Shown here piece after piece: positions 35,686 to 44,421 of a stretch of DNA of 64,000 nt. Every line of letters begins with the position of its first letter. Position 1 is the stretch's first letter. This DNA comes from Deltaproteobacteria bacterium. GTDB taxonomy: Bacteria; Desulfobacterota; Syntrophia; Syntrophales; JACQWR01. The translations under genes were made by a program, and so were the position numbers. The notes under the pieces are model-generated. The model saw nothing but the letters and a program-made list of their open reading frames with translations. It was not told where the DNA came from and made no database searches. The stretch spans positions 1-64,000 of the forward strand of contig JACQWR010000024.1 in NCBI GenBank assembly GCA_016209105.1. The letters run 5' to 3'.

Positions 35686-36714
35686 ATGGAAGGAACGATC
35701 TTTATTTTCTGGAACTGGATGGTGGTGATTTACCTCTTTGTCGCCGGGATAAGCGCCGGGGCCTTTGCCATATCCGCCCTTGCCTATTTCCTTGGCGAGG
35801 AAAAATATCAGGACATCACCCGGTTTGGGGCCTATATTGCACCCTTTCCCCTGCTGTTCGGACTTATGTTCCTCATTTACGATCTGGAACGACCGCAGCT
35901 CTTCTGGAAGCTCCTGCTTACCCTGCAGGTTCATTCGGTCATGTCGCTGGGTGCCTGGCTCCTGGTGATTTTTTCCGTGCTCAGTTTTTTCTATTTCTAC
36001 CTTTGGCTTCCCGATCGCTTCGATATCGTGGAATTGCTCCGGAAGACCCCCCAGAGCTGGGATAAATGGGCAATCGTCCGCCGGTTCAAGACGCACCCGC
36101 TTCTGGAAAAATTGCACCGGAAACACCTCAATGGATTCAGGGGATGGATTGGCATGGTCGGCATCCCGGTCTCTCTTTTGGTAGGGATATATACGGGCGT
36201 TCTTTTGGGTGCGCTGGTTGCCAGACCTTTCTGGAATAACCCGATGCTGCCGATGCTCTTTCTGGCGTCGGCCTTGAAGACGGGGACGGCCTCGATTTGC
36301 CTGATCGGTTGTTTTTTTAAGGGCTTGCGTGGAATGAGCCGGGAACAGATCGAGACGAATAAATTCATCATTCATTCCATTGATTTTTATCTGATGATCC
36401 TTTCGATTATCGCGATCCTCCTTTTCATTTTCGGCCTGTACACTTCTCCCCGAAGCTCGGTGGAAGCCGCTCATCTAATCATGGGCGGAGAATTTACCTT
36501 TCTCTTCTGGGGACTGGCGGTAGTGGTGGGACTCTTGCTTCCCCTTTCCCTGGAAGTCTACGAACTGATCCCCCATTTCATCAGCCATACGGCGATGCGG
36601 CAGCACAACCCCTGGATCTCGGGCGTAGTGAGCGTTTCCGTTCTTGCTGGCGGATTTATCCTCCGGTACGTGGTCGTCTACGCGGGGCAAATGGCAAAGA
36701 TCGTCACCACATAA
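35686..36714 (+). CDS. NrfD/PsrC-family membrane anchor
   Basis: A 342-residue integral membrane protein of the NrfD/PsrC family with about nine helices, which oxidises quinol (or reduces quinone) and exchanges electrons with the ferredoxin subunit. It starts WNWMVVIYLFVAGISAGAF, the family's first helix; the YDLERPQLFWKLL block after helix 2 is typical of quinone-site contacts. AAGGAG lies six bases before the ATG at 35686; the frame is open upstream but the upstream part is not protein-like. Last gene of the operon. Confidence 0.93.
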   Translation: MEGTIFIFWNWMVVIYLFVAGISAGAFAISALAYFLGEEKYQDITRFGAYIAPFPLLFGLMFLIYDLERPQLFWKLLLTLQVHSVMSLGAWLLVIFSVLSFFYFYLWLPDRFDIVELLRKTPQSWDKWAIVRRFKTHPLLEKLHRKHLNGFRGWIGMVGIPVSLLVGIYTGVLLGALVARPFWNNPMLPMLFLASALKTGTASICLIGCFFKGLRGMSREQIETNKFIIHSIDFYLMILSIIAILLFIFGLYTSPRSSVEAAHLIMGGEFTFLFWGLAVVVGLLLPLSLEVYELIPHFISHTAMRQHNPWISGVVSVSVLAGGFILRYVVVYAGQMAKIVTT

Positions 36715-36789
36715 AAACGATTCGCGGATCGTTCCTCTTTGCATGCGGCGATAGTGATTCCGGTGATTGGGCGTTCCCGGAGTGGACTT

Positions 36790-37752
36790 TTAAGGCGCAG
36801 GTGTCCGGACATCGCTTATGAGGTCGCGGGCCCGGCGCAGATCCGCCTCCGTCAGCACGTTGCCCATGAGGTCGGATGTTGCCATGTTCTCCTCGATCTG
36901 CGCGGGTCGTTTTGCCCCGCAGATCACCACGGACACTTCAGGATGCGCAAGGGCAAACCCGATGGCAACCTGGGAAAGGGTAACGGGTTTCCCCTGAAAT
37001 GCCTTCCGCAACTCCTCCGCTTGAGCTGATTGCCGGGAAAGCTCCTCCGGCTTCCAACGCCAGTTGCGGTGATCTCCCGGCGCGAAGCGGGTCGCGGGTG
37101 AAAATTTCCCGGTCAGCATGCCGTATTCCAGAGGGGCCCGCGCCACCACCCCGATTCCCCGCCCAAGGATTTCCCCCCGCAGCTCCTCCAGATCCCGGCT
37201 CTGGAAGAGGTTGCAGATGATCTGGATGCTTGACGCCGAGGGCCAAGCCAGGGCCCGCCGGCAAATCTCGACAACGTTCCGGGACGGCGCCGACACCCCC
37301 CAGAACCGGACCTTCCCGGCCGCGACCAGTTCATCCATAACCTCGAATACCTCGCCGCTTTCCAAATCGGCAAGCGACGGGTTGTGCAGCTGGTAGAGGT
37401 CAATTGCCTCCCGCTGCAGCCGCCTTAAGCTTTGCTCCGCTGCCGCCAGAATGTGGGCGCGGCTGAAGTCCTTTTGATGGTCGCCGCGTTTTCCCACGAA
37501 GCCCACCTTCGTGGCCACAAAGGCCGGAGGGTTTTTCCCCTTCAGCGCCTGCCCGATCAGCGTTTCGCTGCGGCCATCTCCGTACATGTCGGCCGTATCG
37601 AAAAACGTCACCCCCAGATGGTAGGCCTTTTCGAGGGCTGCCAGGGATTCCCGGTCGTCTGTCGGGCCGTAGTCGTACCCGCCGATGGCAAACCCCCCGA
37701 AACCGATTTCCGACACCTCGATGCCGGTTGTCCCCAGTTTTCGGTATCGCAC
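36790..37752 (-). CDS. Aldo/keto reductase
   Basis: A 320-residue NADPH-dependent oxidoreductase of the AKR superfamily. The opening MRYRKLGTTGIEVSEIGFGGFAIGG, the catalytic Asp-Tyr region FFDTADMYGDGRSE near residues 50-63, FVATKVGF with the active Lys, and YQLHNPSL with the catalytic His are all present. The C-terminal VICGAKRPAQIEENM binds the cofactor phosphate. GTG start at 37752 with GGAGGTG upstream. It lies beside a UspA gene and a second, iron-sulfur AKR; no substrate can be named. Confidence 0.92.
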   Translation of the reverse strand: MRYRKLGTTGIEVSEIGFGGFAIGGYDYGPTDDRESLAALEKAYHLGVTFFDTADMYGDGRSETLIGQALKGKNPPAFVATKVGFVGKRGDHQKDFSRAHILAAAEQSLRRLQREAIDLYQLHNPSLADLESGEVFEVMDELVAAGKVRFWGVSAPSRNVVEICRRALAWPSASSIQIICNLFQSRDLEELRGEILGRGIGVVARAPLEYGMLTGKFSPATRFAPGDHRNWRWKPEELSRQSAQAEELRKAFQGKPVTLSQVAIGFALAHPEVSVVICGAKRPAQIEENMATSDLMGNVLTEADLRRARDLISDVRTPAP

Positions 37753-37888
37753 GTTCTCACCTCCCTAAGAATCGAAGAATCTCCGCAACCTACTCAAGGA
37801 AAGCTTCAATCCGGCAGCGCCCCCTTCCCCCTACGGATCGCGCGAGACGTTGCGGGATACGCTCCCGGTCAAGGTCTGTTATTGCTCT

Positions 37889-38362
37889 TCATCCCCGACA
37901 GGACTCCGGTCTGATTAAGAGCACCGGCACGTGCGATTCATGCAGAACACCGAATGCCGTGCTCCCGAACAGCATCTTCTTCATGCCCGTATAACCGTGG
38001 GTGGCAATGACGATCAAATCGGCACTATTTTTCAGCGCATAGTCAACGATGGCGTGGACCGGCGTGTCCGCCTCCAGGGATTCTGTTTTGATCTTGATCC
38101 CATCGGCTGAGAGGCGTGACTGTATGCCGGCAAGATATTTTTGGGATTTTTCCCGCTGCTGGTTTCTGAAGGCGGTAAAATCAAAAATATTCCCCATCGC
38201 GCTATCGTCCAGATTGATTTCCATCAGGGGAAGGGCAAGCGTGATCACATTCAAAAGGATAACCTCACCGACGGAACCATCCTTGGCCAGATTTTTGACA
38301 TGGGGCAGCGAACACTCTGCCAACTCCGAACCATCAAGCGGAACCAGAACTTTTTTATACAT
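37889..38362 (-). CDS. Universal stress protein A domain protein
   Basis: A 157-residue UspA-fold protein. The N-terminal YKKVLVPLDGSELAECSLPHV strand-helix and the ATP-binding loop GYTGMKKMLFGSTAFGVLHESHVPVLLIRP (G-2x-G-9x-G-S/T) near residues 121-150 are complete, so nucleotide binding is likely. Such proteins respond to starvation and other stress in the cytoplasm. GGAGGGAAAAT precedes the ATG. Monocistronic, between two aldo/keto reductase genes. Confidence 0.93.
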   Translation of the reverse strand: MYKKVLVPLDGSELAECSLPHVKNLAKDGSVGEVILLNVITLALPLMEINLDDSAMGNIFDFTAFRNQQREKSQKYLAGIQSRLSADGIKIKTESLEADTPVHAIVDYALKNSADLIVIATHGYTGMKKMLFGSTAFGVLHESHVPVLLIRPESCRG

Positions 38363-38482
38363 ATTTTCCCTCCTCTGTTTTTTTCTCTATACACCAGGAA
38401 CGGTATCGTATGCATTAACTATATATGTTTCCCGCGGGAATGCGCCCGCTGTCGGATTCATTCGCCGTCGCTCACCGTCGTT

Positions 38483-39508
38483 TTAGGTCATGGTGTGCGT
38501 CTCGCAAAAGTCCCGGTAGTCTTTTAACATGTGTTTCAGCAGGTTGGGCGTATCGAGTTCATACGGGCACTGGTCTTTGCATTGACCGCATTCGGTGCAC
38601 TGTTCGATCCGCCCCATCTTTTCCTTCCACTCATCGGTAAGATAACGCTGATACAGCGCCTTCCTCAGGAAGGCGTACATCCGCGCCGCCGTGGGGATGG
38701 GAATGTCTGCGGGACAGGGAAGGCAATAGCCGCACCCCCGGCAGAACATCCCGGAGAGTTCTTTCCGGTCCTGTTCGATGATGCGTTTCAGTTTCTCATC
38801 GAGCGGCGGCGGATTCTTCTCCAGGAAAATGAACTCGTCCAGTTCCGATTCTCTCTGGATGCCCCAGATAGGCGCTATATTGCCGAATTGGTGAAGGAAG
38901 GCAAACGTAGAACCGGCATTGGTGATCAGTCCCCCGGCCAGGGCTTTCATGGCGATAAGCCCCACATCCTCCTTCCTGCACACATCTGCCAGGGAAAGAT
39001 CCTCAGCGGAAGAAAGGGAACTCAAGGGGAACTGAACCGTATCAAAGAAACCGGAGGTTGCCCCCCTGATGGCAAAATCCAATTTGTGGCTGGTGAGGCC
39101 CAGAAACCGTATCATGCCCTTTTCCCGGGCTTTGAGCATGGCCTCGTACGCCCCCTCCGGGGAAGAGATATCGGGAAATTTTTTCGGATCGTGAAGCTGG
39201 TAGATATCAATATAATCGGTCTTTAACTTTTTTAAACTCTCTTCCAGCTCGGCAAAGAGGGTTTTGCCGTCCACGGCCAGGGTCTTGGTGGCAAGGACAA
39301 TATTTTTTCGCACGTGCGCCAAGGCGTTGCCGATCTTTTCTTCGCTGTCCCGGTAGCGGCGCGCCGTATCAAAAAAGTTTATCCCGTTATCATAGGCCTT
39401 CCGCAGCAGATATTTTGCCTCGTCCGCGCCTATCCGCTGGATGGGAATGGCGCCGAACCCGCTCCTGCTCACAGAAAGGCCGGTACGGCCCAGCCGTATC
39501 GTATCCAT
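38483..39508 (-). CDS. Aldo/keto reductase with C-terminal ferredoxin domain
   Basis: A 341-residue fusion. Residues 1-245 form an AKR barrel with FFDTARRYRDSEEK, VLATKTLA and YQLHDPKK active-site blocks. The rest carries two cysteine clusters, CRGCGYCLPCP near 272-282 and CTECGQCKDQCP near 315-326, typical of the 4Fe-4S dicluster tail seen in anaerobe AKRs. Electrons could therefore come from ferredoxin instead of NADPH. It lies upstream of uspA and the other AKR in the same direction. Substrate unknown. Confidence 0.93.
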   Translation of the reverse strand: MDTIRLGRTGLSVSRSGFGAIPIQRIGADEAKYLLRKAYDNGINFFDTARRYRDSEEKIGNALAHVRKNIVLATKTLAVDGKTLFAELEESLKKLKTDYIDIYQLHDPKKFPDISSPEGAYEAMLKAREKGMIRFLGLTSHKLDFAIRGATSGFFDTVQFPLSSLSSAEDLSLADVCRKEDVGLIAMKALAGGLITNAGSTFAFLHQFGNIAPIWGIQRESELDEFIFLEKNPPPLDEKLKRIIEQDRKELSGMFCRGCGYCLPCPADIPIPTAARMYAFLRKALYQRYLTDEWKEKMGRIEQCTECGQCKDQCPYELDTPNLLKHMLKDYRDFCETHTMT

Positions 39509-39703
39509 GTTCCCTCCTTCTTTTTCCCGAACCTATTCGGCATCCGGACACGCAGTATTCGGCACCATGCTGCGTGTTGCGCGGAAAAACAGAACAGCAG
39601 CGGAAACACCCGCCCCCAACAGGCCTCTTTCCTTTTTGGCTGTGCCAGTGTATATAAAACAACCGGCGGAGAATATCAAGAACTCCGGGAACAGGACGGG
39701 ATC

Positions 39704-41455
39704 ATGGAGCGTCTGAAAAAATTGATAGCGGTGGCCGCAGGCAGGGAAACGCCGGATCTGGTGGTGAAAGGCGGCAGGATTGCCAACACGTTCACTGCCG
39801 AGATCATGGAGGCCGATATCGCGATCTCGGACGGATTTATTGCCGGGATCGGACACTACGACGGGCCGCGGACGTTTGACGCCCGGGGCCGCATCGTGTG
39901 CCCCGGCTTCATTGACGGCCACATTCACCTTGAGAGCACCATGCTTTCGCCGCCCGAACTGGCGAGAGCCGTTATTCCCCGCGGCACAACGGCCATTGTC
40001 GCCGATCCCCATGAGATAGCCAATGTCATGGGACGAAGGGGCATACGATTCCTCCTCGACGCTTCCGCGGGGCTTCCCCTGGACATTTATTTTACCCTTC
40101 CCTCCTGCGTTCCCGCCACGGAGCTGGAAACATCGGGCTTTACCCTTCAGGCGTCAGACCTGCTTGCGTTCAAGAACGAACCCCGCGTCGTGGGGCTGGC
40201 GGAGGTCATGAATTATCCGGCGGTTATCGCCGGCGAAAACTTCATCCTCGAAAAGATAGCCGCCTTTGCCGATCGGGCGGTGGACGGCCACGCGCCCCTC
40301 CTCGCCGGGAAAGAACTCAATACCTACGTGGCGGCGGGTATCCGTTCCGACCACGAGTGCACAGCCCTTGGGGAAGCACGGGAGAAATTGCGCCGGGGGA
40401 TGCACATTATGATTCGCGAGGGAACGCTGGCAAAAAACATGAAAGCGCTGCTTCCCCTGGTAACGCCCCGCACGGTTCAGCATTTTTCTCTGGTCAGCGA
40501 TGACCTGCACCCCTCCGATCTGCTGGAGAGAGGCCATCTCGATCATCTCCTGAATCTGGCCATAAAAGCGGGTACGGACCCTCTGTCGGCCCTGATGATG
40601 GTAACGAAAAATACGGCCCGTTACTTCGGTCTGCAGGACAGGGGGGCAATCGCTCCCGGTTACCGGGCGGACATGGCGATCATTTCCTCTTTTGATCCCG
40701 TTGAGGTGCATGCCGTCATCAAAAACGGTCGCGCGGTCTTCGATAAAGGAGCATTGACGGTTGAGATGCCGCCGTCATTGCCGGCCTCATACCGGGAAGC
40801 CGATCTTACCGCCATGAACATGCCGTCCCTGAAGCCGGACGCCTTTTCCCTGCCGGTGCGGGGAAACCGTATCCGTGCCATCGGCCTGATTCCGAACGAA
40901 CTCCTTACTCGCAACCTGACGATTGAGATTCCCCGCGGGGAAGGGATCTTTGAGACTGATCTTGCGAGGGACCTCCTCAAAATCGCCGTGGTGGAGAGGC
41001 ACCATAAGACCGGCAATATCGGCCTGGGTGTGGTCCGGGGATTCGGGTTCCGGCGGGGCGCAATCGCCTCCTCGGTCGCCCATGATTCCCATAACATCCT
41101 CTGTGTCGGTGTCAGCGACACCGATATGCATGCCGCCGTCACCGCAGTAGCAGACATGAAAGGCGGGCTTGTCGTCACAGAAGGGGGAAAAGTCACGGCG
41201 CGGCTTCCCCTGCCCATCGGGGGGCTCATGTCGAATGCCCCTCTTGCGGAAGTGGCAAGGGGATGGGAGGGGGTGAGGCAGGCGGCAAAATCTCTGGGGT
41301 GTACTCTGGAAGAGCCGTTCATGGCCCTTTCGTTCCTGGCATTGCCCGTTATACCGGAGCTGAAGATAACGGACCGGGGACTGGTGGATGTCAGTCAGTT
41401 CCGGCATGTCTCTCTTTCTCTCAACAATGGAGGAGGGGGCGCGAGCGGACAGTGA
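39704..41455 (+). CDS. ade: Adenine deaminase
   Basis: A 583-residue Ade, a binuclear-metal amidohydrolase converting adenine to hypoxanthine and ammonia for purine salvage. The N-terminal beta-domain is followed by GFIDGHIHLESTMLSP (metal His-x-His), VADPHEIANVMG, and the later FSLVSDDLHPSDLLERGHLD metal acid. The C-terminal adenine-deaminase domain has VVRGFGFRRGAIASSVAHDSHN. Length is typical. The upstream frame opens at 39314, but homology starts at 39704. Its stop overlaps the GTG of a DMT exporter, so the two are probably co-expressed. Confidence 0.95.
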   Translation: MERLKKLIAVAAGRETPDLVVKGGRIANTFTAEIMEADIAISDGFIAGIGHYDGPRTFDARGRIVCPGFIDGHIHLESTMLSPPELARAVIPRGTTAIVADPHEIANVMGRRGIRFLLDASAGLPLDIYFTLPSCVPATELETSGFTLQASDLLAFKNEPRVVGLAEVMNYPAVIAGENFILEKIAAFADRAVDGHAPLLAGKELNTYVAAGIRSDHECTALGEAREKLRRGMHIMIREGTLAKNMKALLPLVTPRTVQHFSLVSDDLHPSDLLERGHLDHLLNLAIKAGTDPLSALMMVTKNTARYFGLQDRGAIAPGYRADMAIISSFDPVEVHAVIKNGRAVFDKGALTVEMPPSLPASYREADLTAMNMPSLKPDAFSLPVRGNRIRAIGLIPNELLTRNLTIEIPRGEGIFETDLARDLLKIAVVERHHKTGNIGLGVVRGFGFRRGAIASSVAHDSHNILCVGVSDTDMHAAVTAVADMKGGLVVTEGGKVTARLPLPIGGLMSNAPLAEVARGWEGVRQAAKSLGCTLEEPFMALSFLALPVIPELKITDRGLVDVSQFRHVSLSLNNGGGGASGQ

Positions 41456-42351
41456 ATCTGAAAAAATTCTTTCTTTCTCCCTACCTGCTGCTGGGCATGG
41501 CGGTTCTGTTCTGGTCCGGGAATTTCATCCTGGGAAGGGGACTGCATGACAGGGTGCCGCCCATTGCCCTTTCTTTCTGGCGCTGGCTTACGGCGCTGAT
41601 GATGATCCTGCCGTTCGCGCTGTGGCCCATGCTGAAACAGCGTGACGTCATCTTCCGTTATTGGAAACAACTCCTCGTATTCGGCCTGCTGGGCGTGGCG
41701 GGCTTCAGCACCCTGGTATATATCGGCCTTAAGACCACTACGGCAACGAACGGCGTTCTCTTGAACACCACAAATCCCGTTTTTATCATCCTCATCAGCC
41801 ATGTGTTCCTGAAGCATCACCTGTCGTGGCAGCGGGTCCTGGGGGTTGCCCTGGCGCTTATGGGAGTGGCCGTCATCGTCACTCAGGGAGACCTGGCTCT
41901 CCTCGTGAAGCTCAAATTGCATCAGGGGGATATTTATGTCCTGGCGGGTGTCTTAAGCTGGGCAATGTACAGCGTTTACCTGCACCGAAGACCCCCCGAA
42001 CTGACACAGCTCGCCTTTGTGGGAATCACGGTGCTTATCGGCACGATAACGATCCTGCCTTTTTTCTTATGGGAACTGGCCGGCGGAGCTATGACGATCC
42101 TCTCGCCCACCGTCCTGGGGGGGATCTTCTATCTTGCCCTCTTTCCGTCCATACTGGCCTACATTTTCTGGAACCATGCCGTAGCACAGGTCGGGGCAAG
42201 CAAGGCAGGCCTCTCGATCTATCTGATGCCGGTATTTGGCGTCCTGTTATCTTCCCTGTTTCTGGGCGAAGCCATCCATGTATTCCATATGACCGGTATG
42301 GCCCTGATATTCGCGGGCATTTACCTCACGAATATGCAAAAAACCCCTTGA
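41452..42351 (+). CDS. EamA/DMT-family transporter
   Basis: A 299-residue drug/metabolite transporter with ten predicted helices made of two EamA repeats (about residues 12-145 and 158-295). The first helix is SPYLLLGMAVLFWSGNFILGR, and PVFIILISHVFLKH and LMPVFGVLLSSLFLGEAIH are the typical repeat ends. It starts with GTG whose last bases form the deaminase stop (GTGA), with GGAGG 19 bases earlier. It probably exports a small metabolite; pairing with adenine deaminase hints at a purine base, but that is inference. Confidence 0.88.
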   Translation: MNLKKFFLSPYLLLGMAVLFWSGNFILGRGLHDRVPPIALSFWRWLTALMMILPFALWPMLKQRDVIFRYWKQLLVFGLLGVAGFSTLVYIGLKTTTATNGVLLNTTNPVFIILISHVFLKHHLSWQRVLGVALALMGVAVIVTQGDLALLVKLKLHQGDIYVLAGVLSWAMYSVYLHRRPPELTQLAFVGITVLIGTITILPFFLWELAGGAMTILSPTVLGGIFYLALFPSILAYIFWNHAVAQVGASKAGLSIYLMPVFGVLLSSLFLGEAIHVFHMTGMALIFAGIYLTNMQKTP

Positions 42352-42459
42352 CCACAGATTGCACTAATTCCTCCGCCGAATATCCGTCCCGTATTATTCC
42401 GGACTCCGTGTAGAAAATGATAATCGATGACCACACGCCTGTTTCTTCCCGCCCGCAGG

Positions 42460-42861
42460 TCACTTCAGGCCGTTTGCATTAAAGAAGGTGCTGTATTTCT
42501 TGTCCACGCCCTTAATATGCTTCCCGAGCCAGTCGGACAGAAAATCCATCAATTCAATAGACAGACCGATCTGCCCCTGCTGGTATTTCTGCGAAAAATC
42601 ATCGGCCTTTGAGGCAAATGCATTGTGCTCTGCCTTGTGTGCGTCGGTTTCCGGATATTTGAACTGGTCGAAATACCGTTCCTCCGTGGAGAAATGGACC
42701 CCGGCATAGGAAACGAGCCCGCTCACGATGCCGCCGAGCACATCTCTGGATTTTCCCACCCTCATCGCGTCGTTCAGTTCATTGATCATTTTCACCAGTT
42801 TCTGGTGTTGGGCATCGATTACGGCAACATTGACGCTCAAGCTGTCGTCCCACTTGATCAT
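42460..42861 (-). CDS. Bacteriohemerythrin
   Basis: A 133-residue four-helix non-heme di-iron O2-binding protein. The iron ligands are found in order: His19 (DAQHQKL), His56 (VHFSTEERYF, with Glu60), His and His in HKAEHNAF (74-81), and HIKGVDKKY with His and Asp near 113-118. Length fits. In anaerobes it buffers or detoxifies oxygen in the cytoplasm. A GGAGAGG ribosome site precedes the ATG. Single gene. Confidence 0.95.
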   Translation of the reverse strand: MIKWDDSLSVNVAVIDAQHQKLVKMINELNDAMRVGKSRDVLGGIVSGLVSYAGVHFSTEERYFDQFKYPETDAHKAEHNAFASKADDFSQKYQQGQIGLSIELMDFLSDWLGKHIKGVDKKYSTFFNANGLK

Positions 42862-43330
42862 GGTATCCTCTCCTTCCTTTCTGCTCCGTACAGCGGAAAT
42901 CTTCGATCCTATCCATTCATGACGGGGTGCTCATTTTCACCCGATATTCTTGTAAATGAGCCTCTTTTCGAAAGTGAATACCGTCCCGACTAATCTGCTC
43001 TCGTCATTGATAATGATCGGCCTTTAGGGAAAAAACTTTAATCGGGGGAATGCTGATATTTTCAGATAATACTAAAAAACGGGGAATTTGATATAGCTTG
43101 AGATATGATCGTATAATGAAGAAATGATGATGTTCAGCCTGGATGAAATCAGAGAACGTTATACCACCTGGCCGCTACACTTTTCCCTGCAGGCCCATTT
43201 TTTGTCGTCGCGACAGCTCCCCGTTCACCAGGCGAGGTCTGCTGATGATATAATAATTTACCGCACTCACCGCATCAAGGCGTTGCCCAATATATGCATT
43301 CATGGTCCATTAATGCGGTCGTCCCCACGC
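42862..43330. other. Intergenic region, no convincing gene
   Basis: About 470 bp of lower-GC DNA between divergent and same-direction neighbours. A 76-codon plus-strand frame at 43124-43354 overlaps the RRM gene on the other strand and shows no protein-like pattern. No repeat or RNA recognised. Confidence 0.4.
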
Positions 43331-43591
43331 TTAACGGGATCTGCGATCGTTTGATCTTTTTTTCGGCGGACGGGCCAGGTCAACTTTCAATTTACGTCCT
43401 TTAAAATCATAACCGTCCAATTCCTTTTTTGCCGTTTCCGTTTCAGATTGGTTGGACATCTCCACGAAACCGAATCCTTTTCCTTCCATTGCCTTTGCTT
43501 CTATTACCGAACCATGGGAGGAGAAAAGCGTTTTTAGGTCCTCACTGGTTACCGAGTAGCTCAAGTTCCCCACATACAGCTTCGTTTGCAT
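43331..43591 (-). CDS. RRM-domain RNA-binding protein
   Basis: An 86-residue single RRM protein of the bacterial glycine-rich/cyanobacterial Rbp type. RNP2 is KLYVGNLSYSVT (residues 4-15) and RNP1 is KGFGFVEM (38-45); the C-terminus (RPPKKRSNDRRSR) is basic. It probably binds single-stranded RNA as a cold- or stress-linked chaperone. It lies upstream of a cold-shock gene and a short basic protein in the same direction. GGAGGAGTGAA precedes the ATG. Confidence 0.93.
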   Translation of the reverse strand: MQTKLYVGNLSYSVTSEDLKTLFSSHGSVIEAKAMEGKGFGFVEMSNQSETETAKKELDGYDFKGRKLKVDLARPPKKRSNDRRSR

Positions 43592-43651
43592 TTCACTCCT
43601 CCTTTTTCATTTTGAAAACCCCTCGTAAAAGCACAGCGTCCCCCGCGCCTT

Positions 43652-43861
43652 TCACCCACGGTCTTTCTTGTCCCCGTTTTCCGGCAATGGCGGAGCGTCA
43701 GTCGAAAGCTCTATCGCACCGTCATCCTCTCCTGTTGTTCCTGCTTCTGAAGCGGCCTTCGCTTTCTTCGCCATCATGCGCTGAGCCGACTTTTCTATTT
43801 GTTTCTGCCGCTTTGCTTTTTCCTTCTGGCGCTTTTCAAAGGTATATTTTGACCTGGCCAT
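43652..43861 (-). CDS. Short highly charged hypothetical protein
   Basis: A 69-residue protein. Residues 1-38 are strongly basic and helical (YTFEKRQKEKAKRQKQIEKS), the rest acidic and disordered. Such proteins often bind nucleic acid. It lies between the cold-shock gene and the RRM gene, all on the same strand, which fits an RNA-related role by context only. No family is named. Confidence 0.6.
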   Translation of the reverse strand: MARSKYTFEKRQKEKAKRQKQIEKSAQRMMAKKAKAASEAGTTGEDDGAIELSTDAPPLPENGDKKDRG

Positions 43862-43921
43862 TTCCGGACTCCTGTATTATCTTTCTGCCGTTTTTTTGCG
43901 TCCTCTTTCCGAACATCGCCG

Positions 43922-43970
43922 AAAAAAAGAGGCGCTCCCGTACAGTAAAACATGTAAGTGGAGCGCCTCT
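43922..43970 (-). terminator. Intrinsic terminator after cspA
   Basis: Minus strand: AGAGGCGCTCC, a loop of about 20 bases, GGAGCGCCTCT, then TTTTTTTC. It lies 19 bp past the cold-shock stop. Confidence 0.85.
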
Positions 43971-43988
43971 CGTTTTGCGCAATTGAGA

Positions 43989-44189
43989 TTATAGGGGTTT
44001 CACGTTTTCCGCTGCCGGACCTTTTTTGCCCTGCGTTACGTCGAAACTGACCCGCTGGCCCTCAGATAACGTCTTGAAGCCGCCGGCTTGAATAGCGCTG
44101 TAATGAACAAAAACATCGCCGCCCTCGTCTTTTTCGATAAACCCAAAGCCCTTACTCTCGTTGAACCATTTTACTTTACCTTCTGACAT
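43989..44189 (-). CDS. cspA: Cold-shock protein, CspA family
   Basis: A 66-residue cold-shock-domain protein that binds single-stranded RNA and DNA. RNP1 is KGFGFIEK (residues 13-20) and RNP2 is VFVHYSAI (27-34); the ending [17 protein letters not shown] is standard. The ATG at 44189 is chosen because GGAGG lies nine bases ahead; an ATG at 44198 directly touches the ribosome site. A structured leader with its own terminator hairpin precedes it, and a second terminator follows. Confidence 0.96.
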   Translation of the reverse strand: MSEGKVKWFNESKGFGFIEKDEGGDVFVHYSAIQAGGFKTLSEGQRVSFDVTQGKKGPAAENVKPL

Positions 44190-44198
44190 TGCTTGCAT

Positions 44199-44390
44199 CC
44201 TCCTTTCTCAAAATTTACTAAAAGCCGGATTGCGCACAATGACAGAAAAAAACCACCAGACTCTAAAGAGCATGGTGGCCGCCTTTGCACTTCACAATCA
44301 TCCAACTTTGGATGCGCCCTACTGACCAACGGAAAGCTAACGAGCGCACAATAGTGCTTCTTTCCTACGCTATCCCGCCGCGAAAGTCAA
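44199..44390 (-). promoter_or_regulatory. Structured 5' leader of cspA with promoter and attenuator-like hairpin
   Basis: On the minus strand a promoter-like pair TTGACT (44390-44385) and TAGGAA (44367-44362) with 17 bp between would give a leader of about 170 bases. The leader shows an arm pair GGAAAG / CTTTCC enclosing GCACTATTGTGC, a CATCCAAAGTTGGATG hairpin, a terminator hairpin, and only then the cspA ribosome site. It may be an attenuator or riboswitch. Alternatively the hairpin ends the gene cassette upstream. Confidence 0.45.
44245..44278 (-). terminator. Hairpin with U tract inside the cspA leader
   Basis: Minus strand: CCACCATGCTCT, TTAG loop region, AGTCTGGTGG, then TTTTTTTCT. It lies 56 bases before the cspA start and 144 bases after the stop of the upstream cassette. 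Confidence 0.75.
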
Positions 44391-44421
44391 GGTTTATTTG
44401 ACCTCAAGCCTCTTGTTATGC

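Noticed and set aside
43124..43354. 76-codon plus-strand gene
   Set aside because: Overlaps the RRM gene on the other strand, lacks a ribosome site and has no domain-like pattern.
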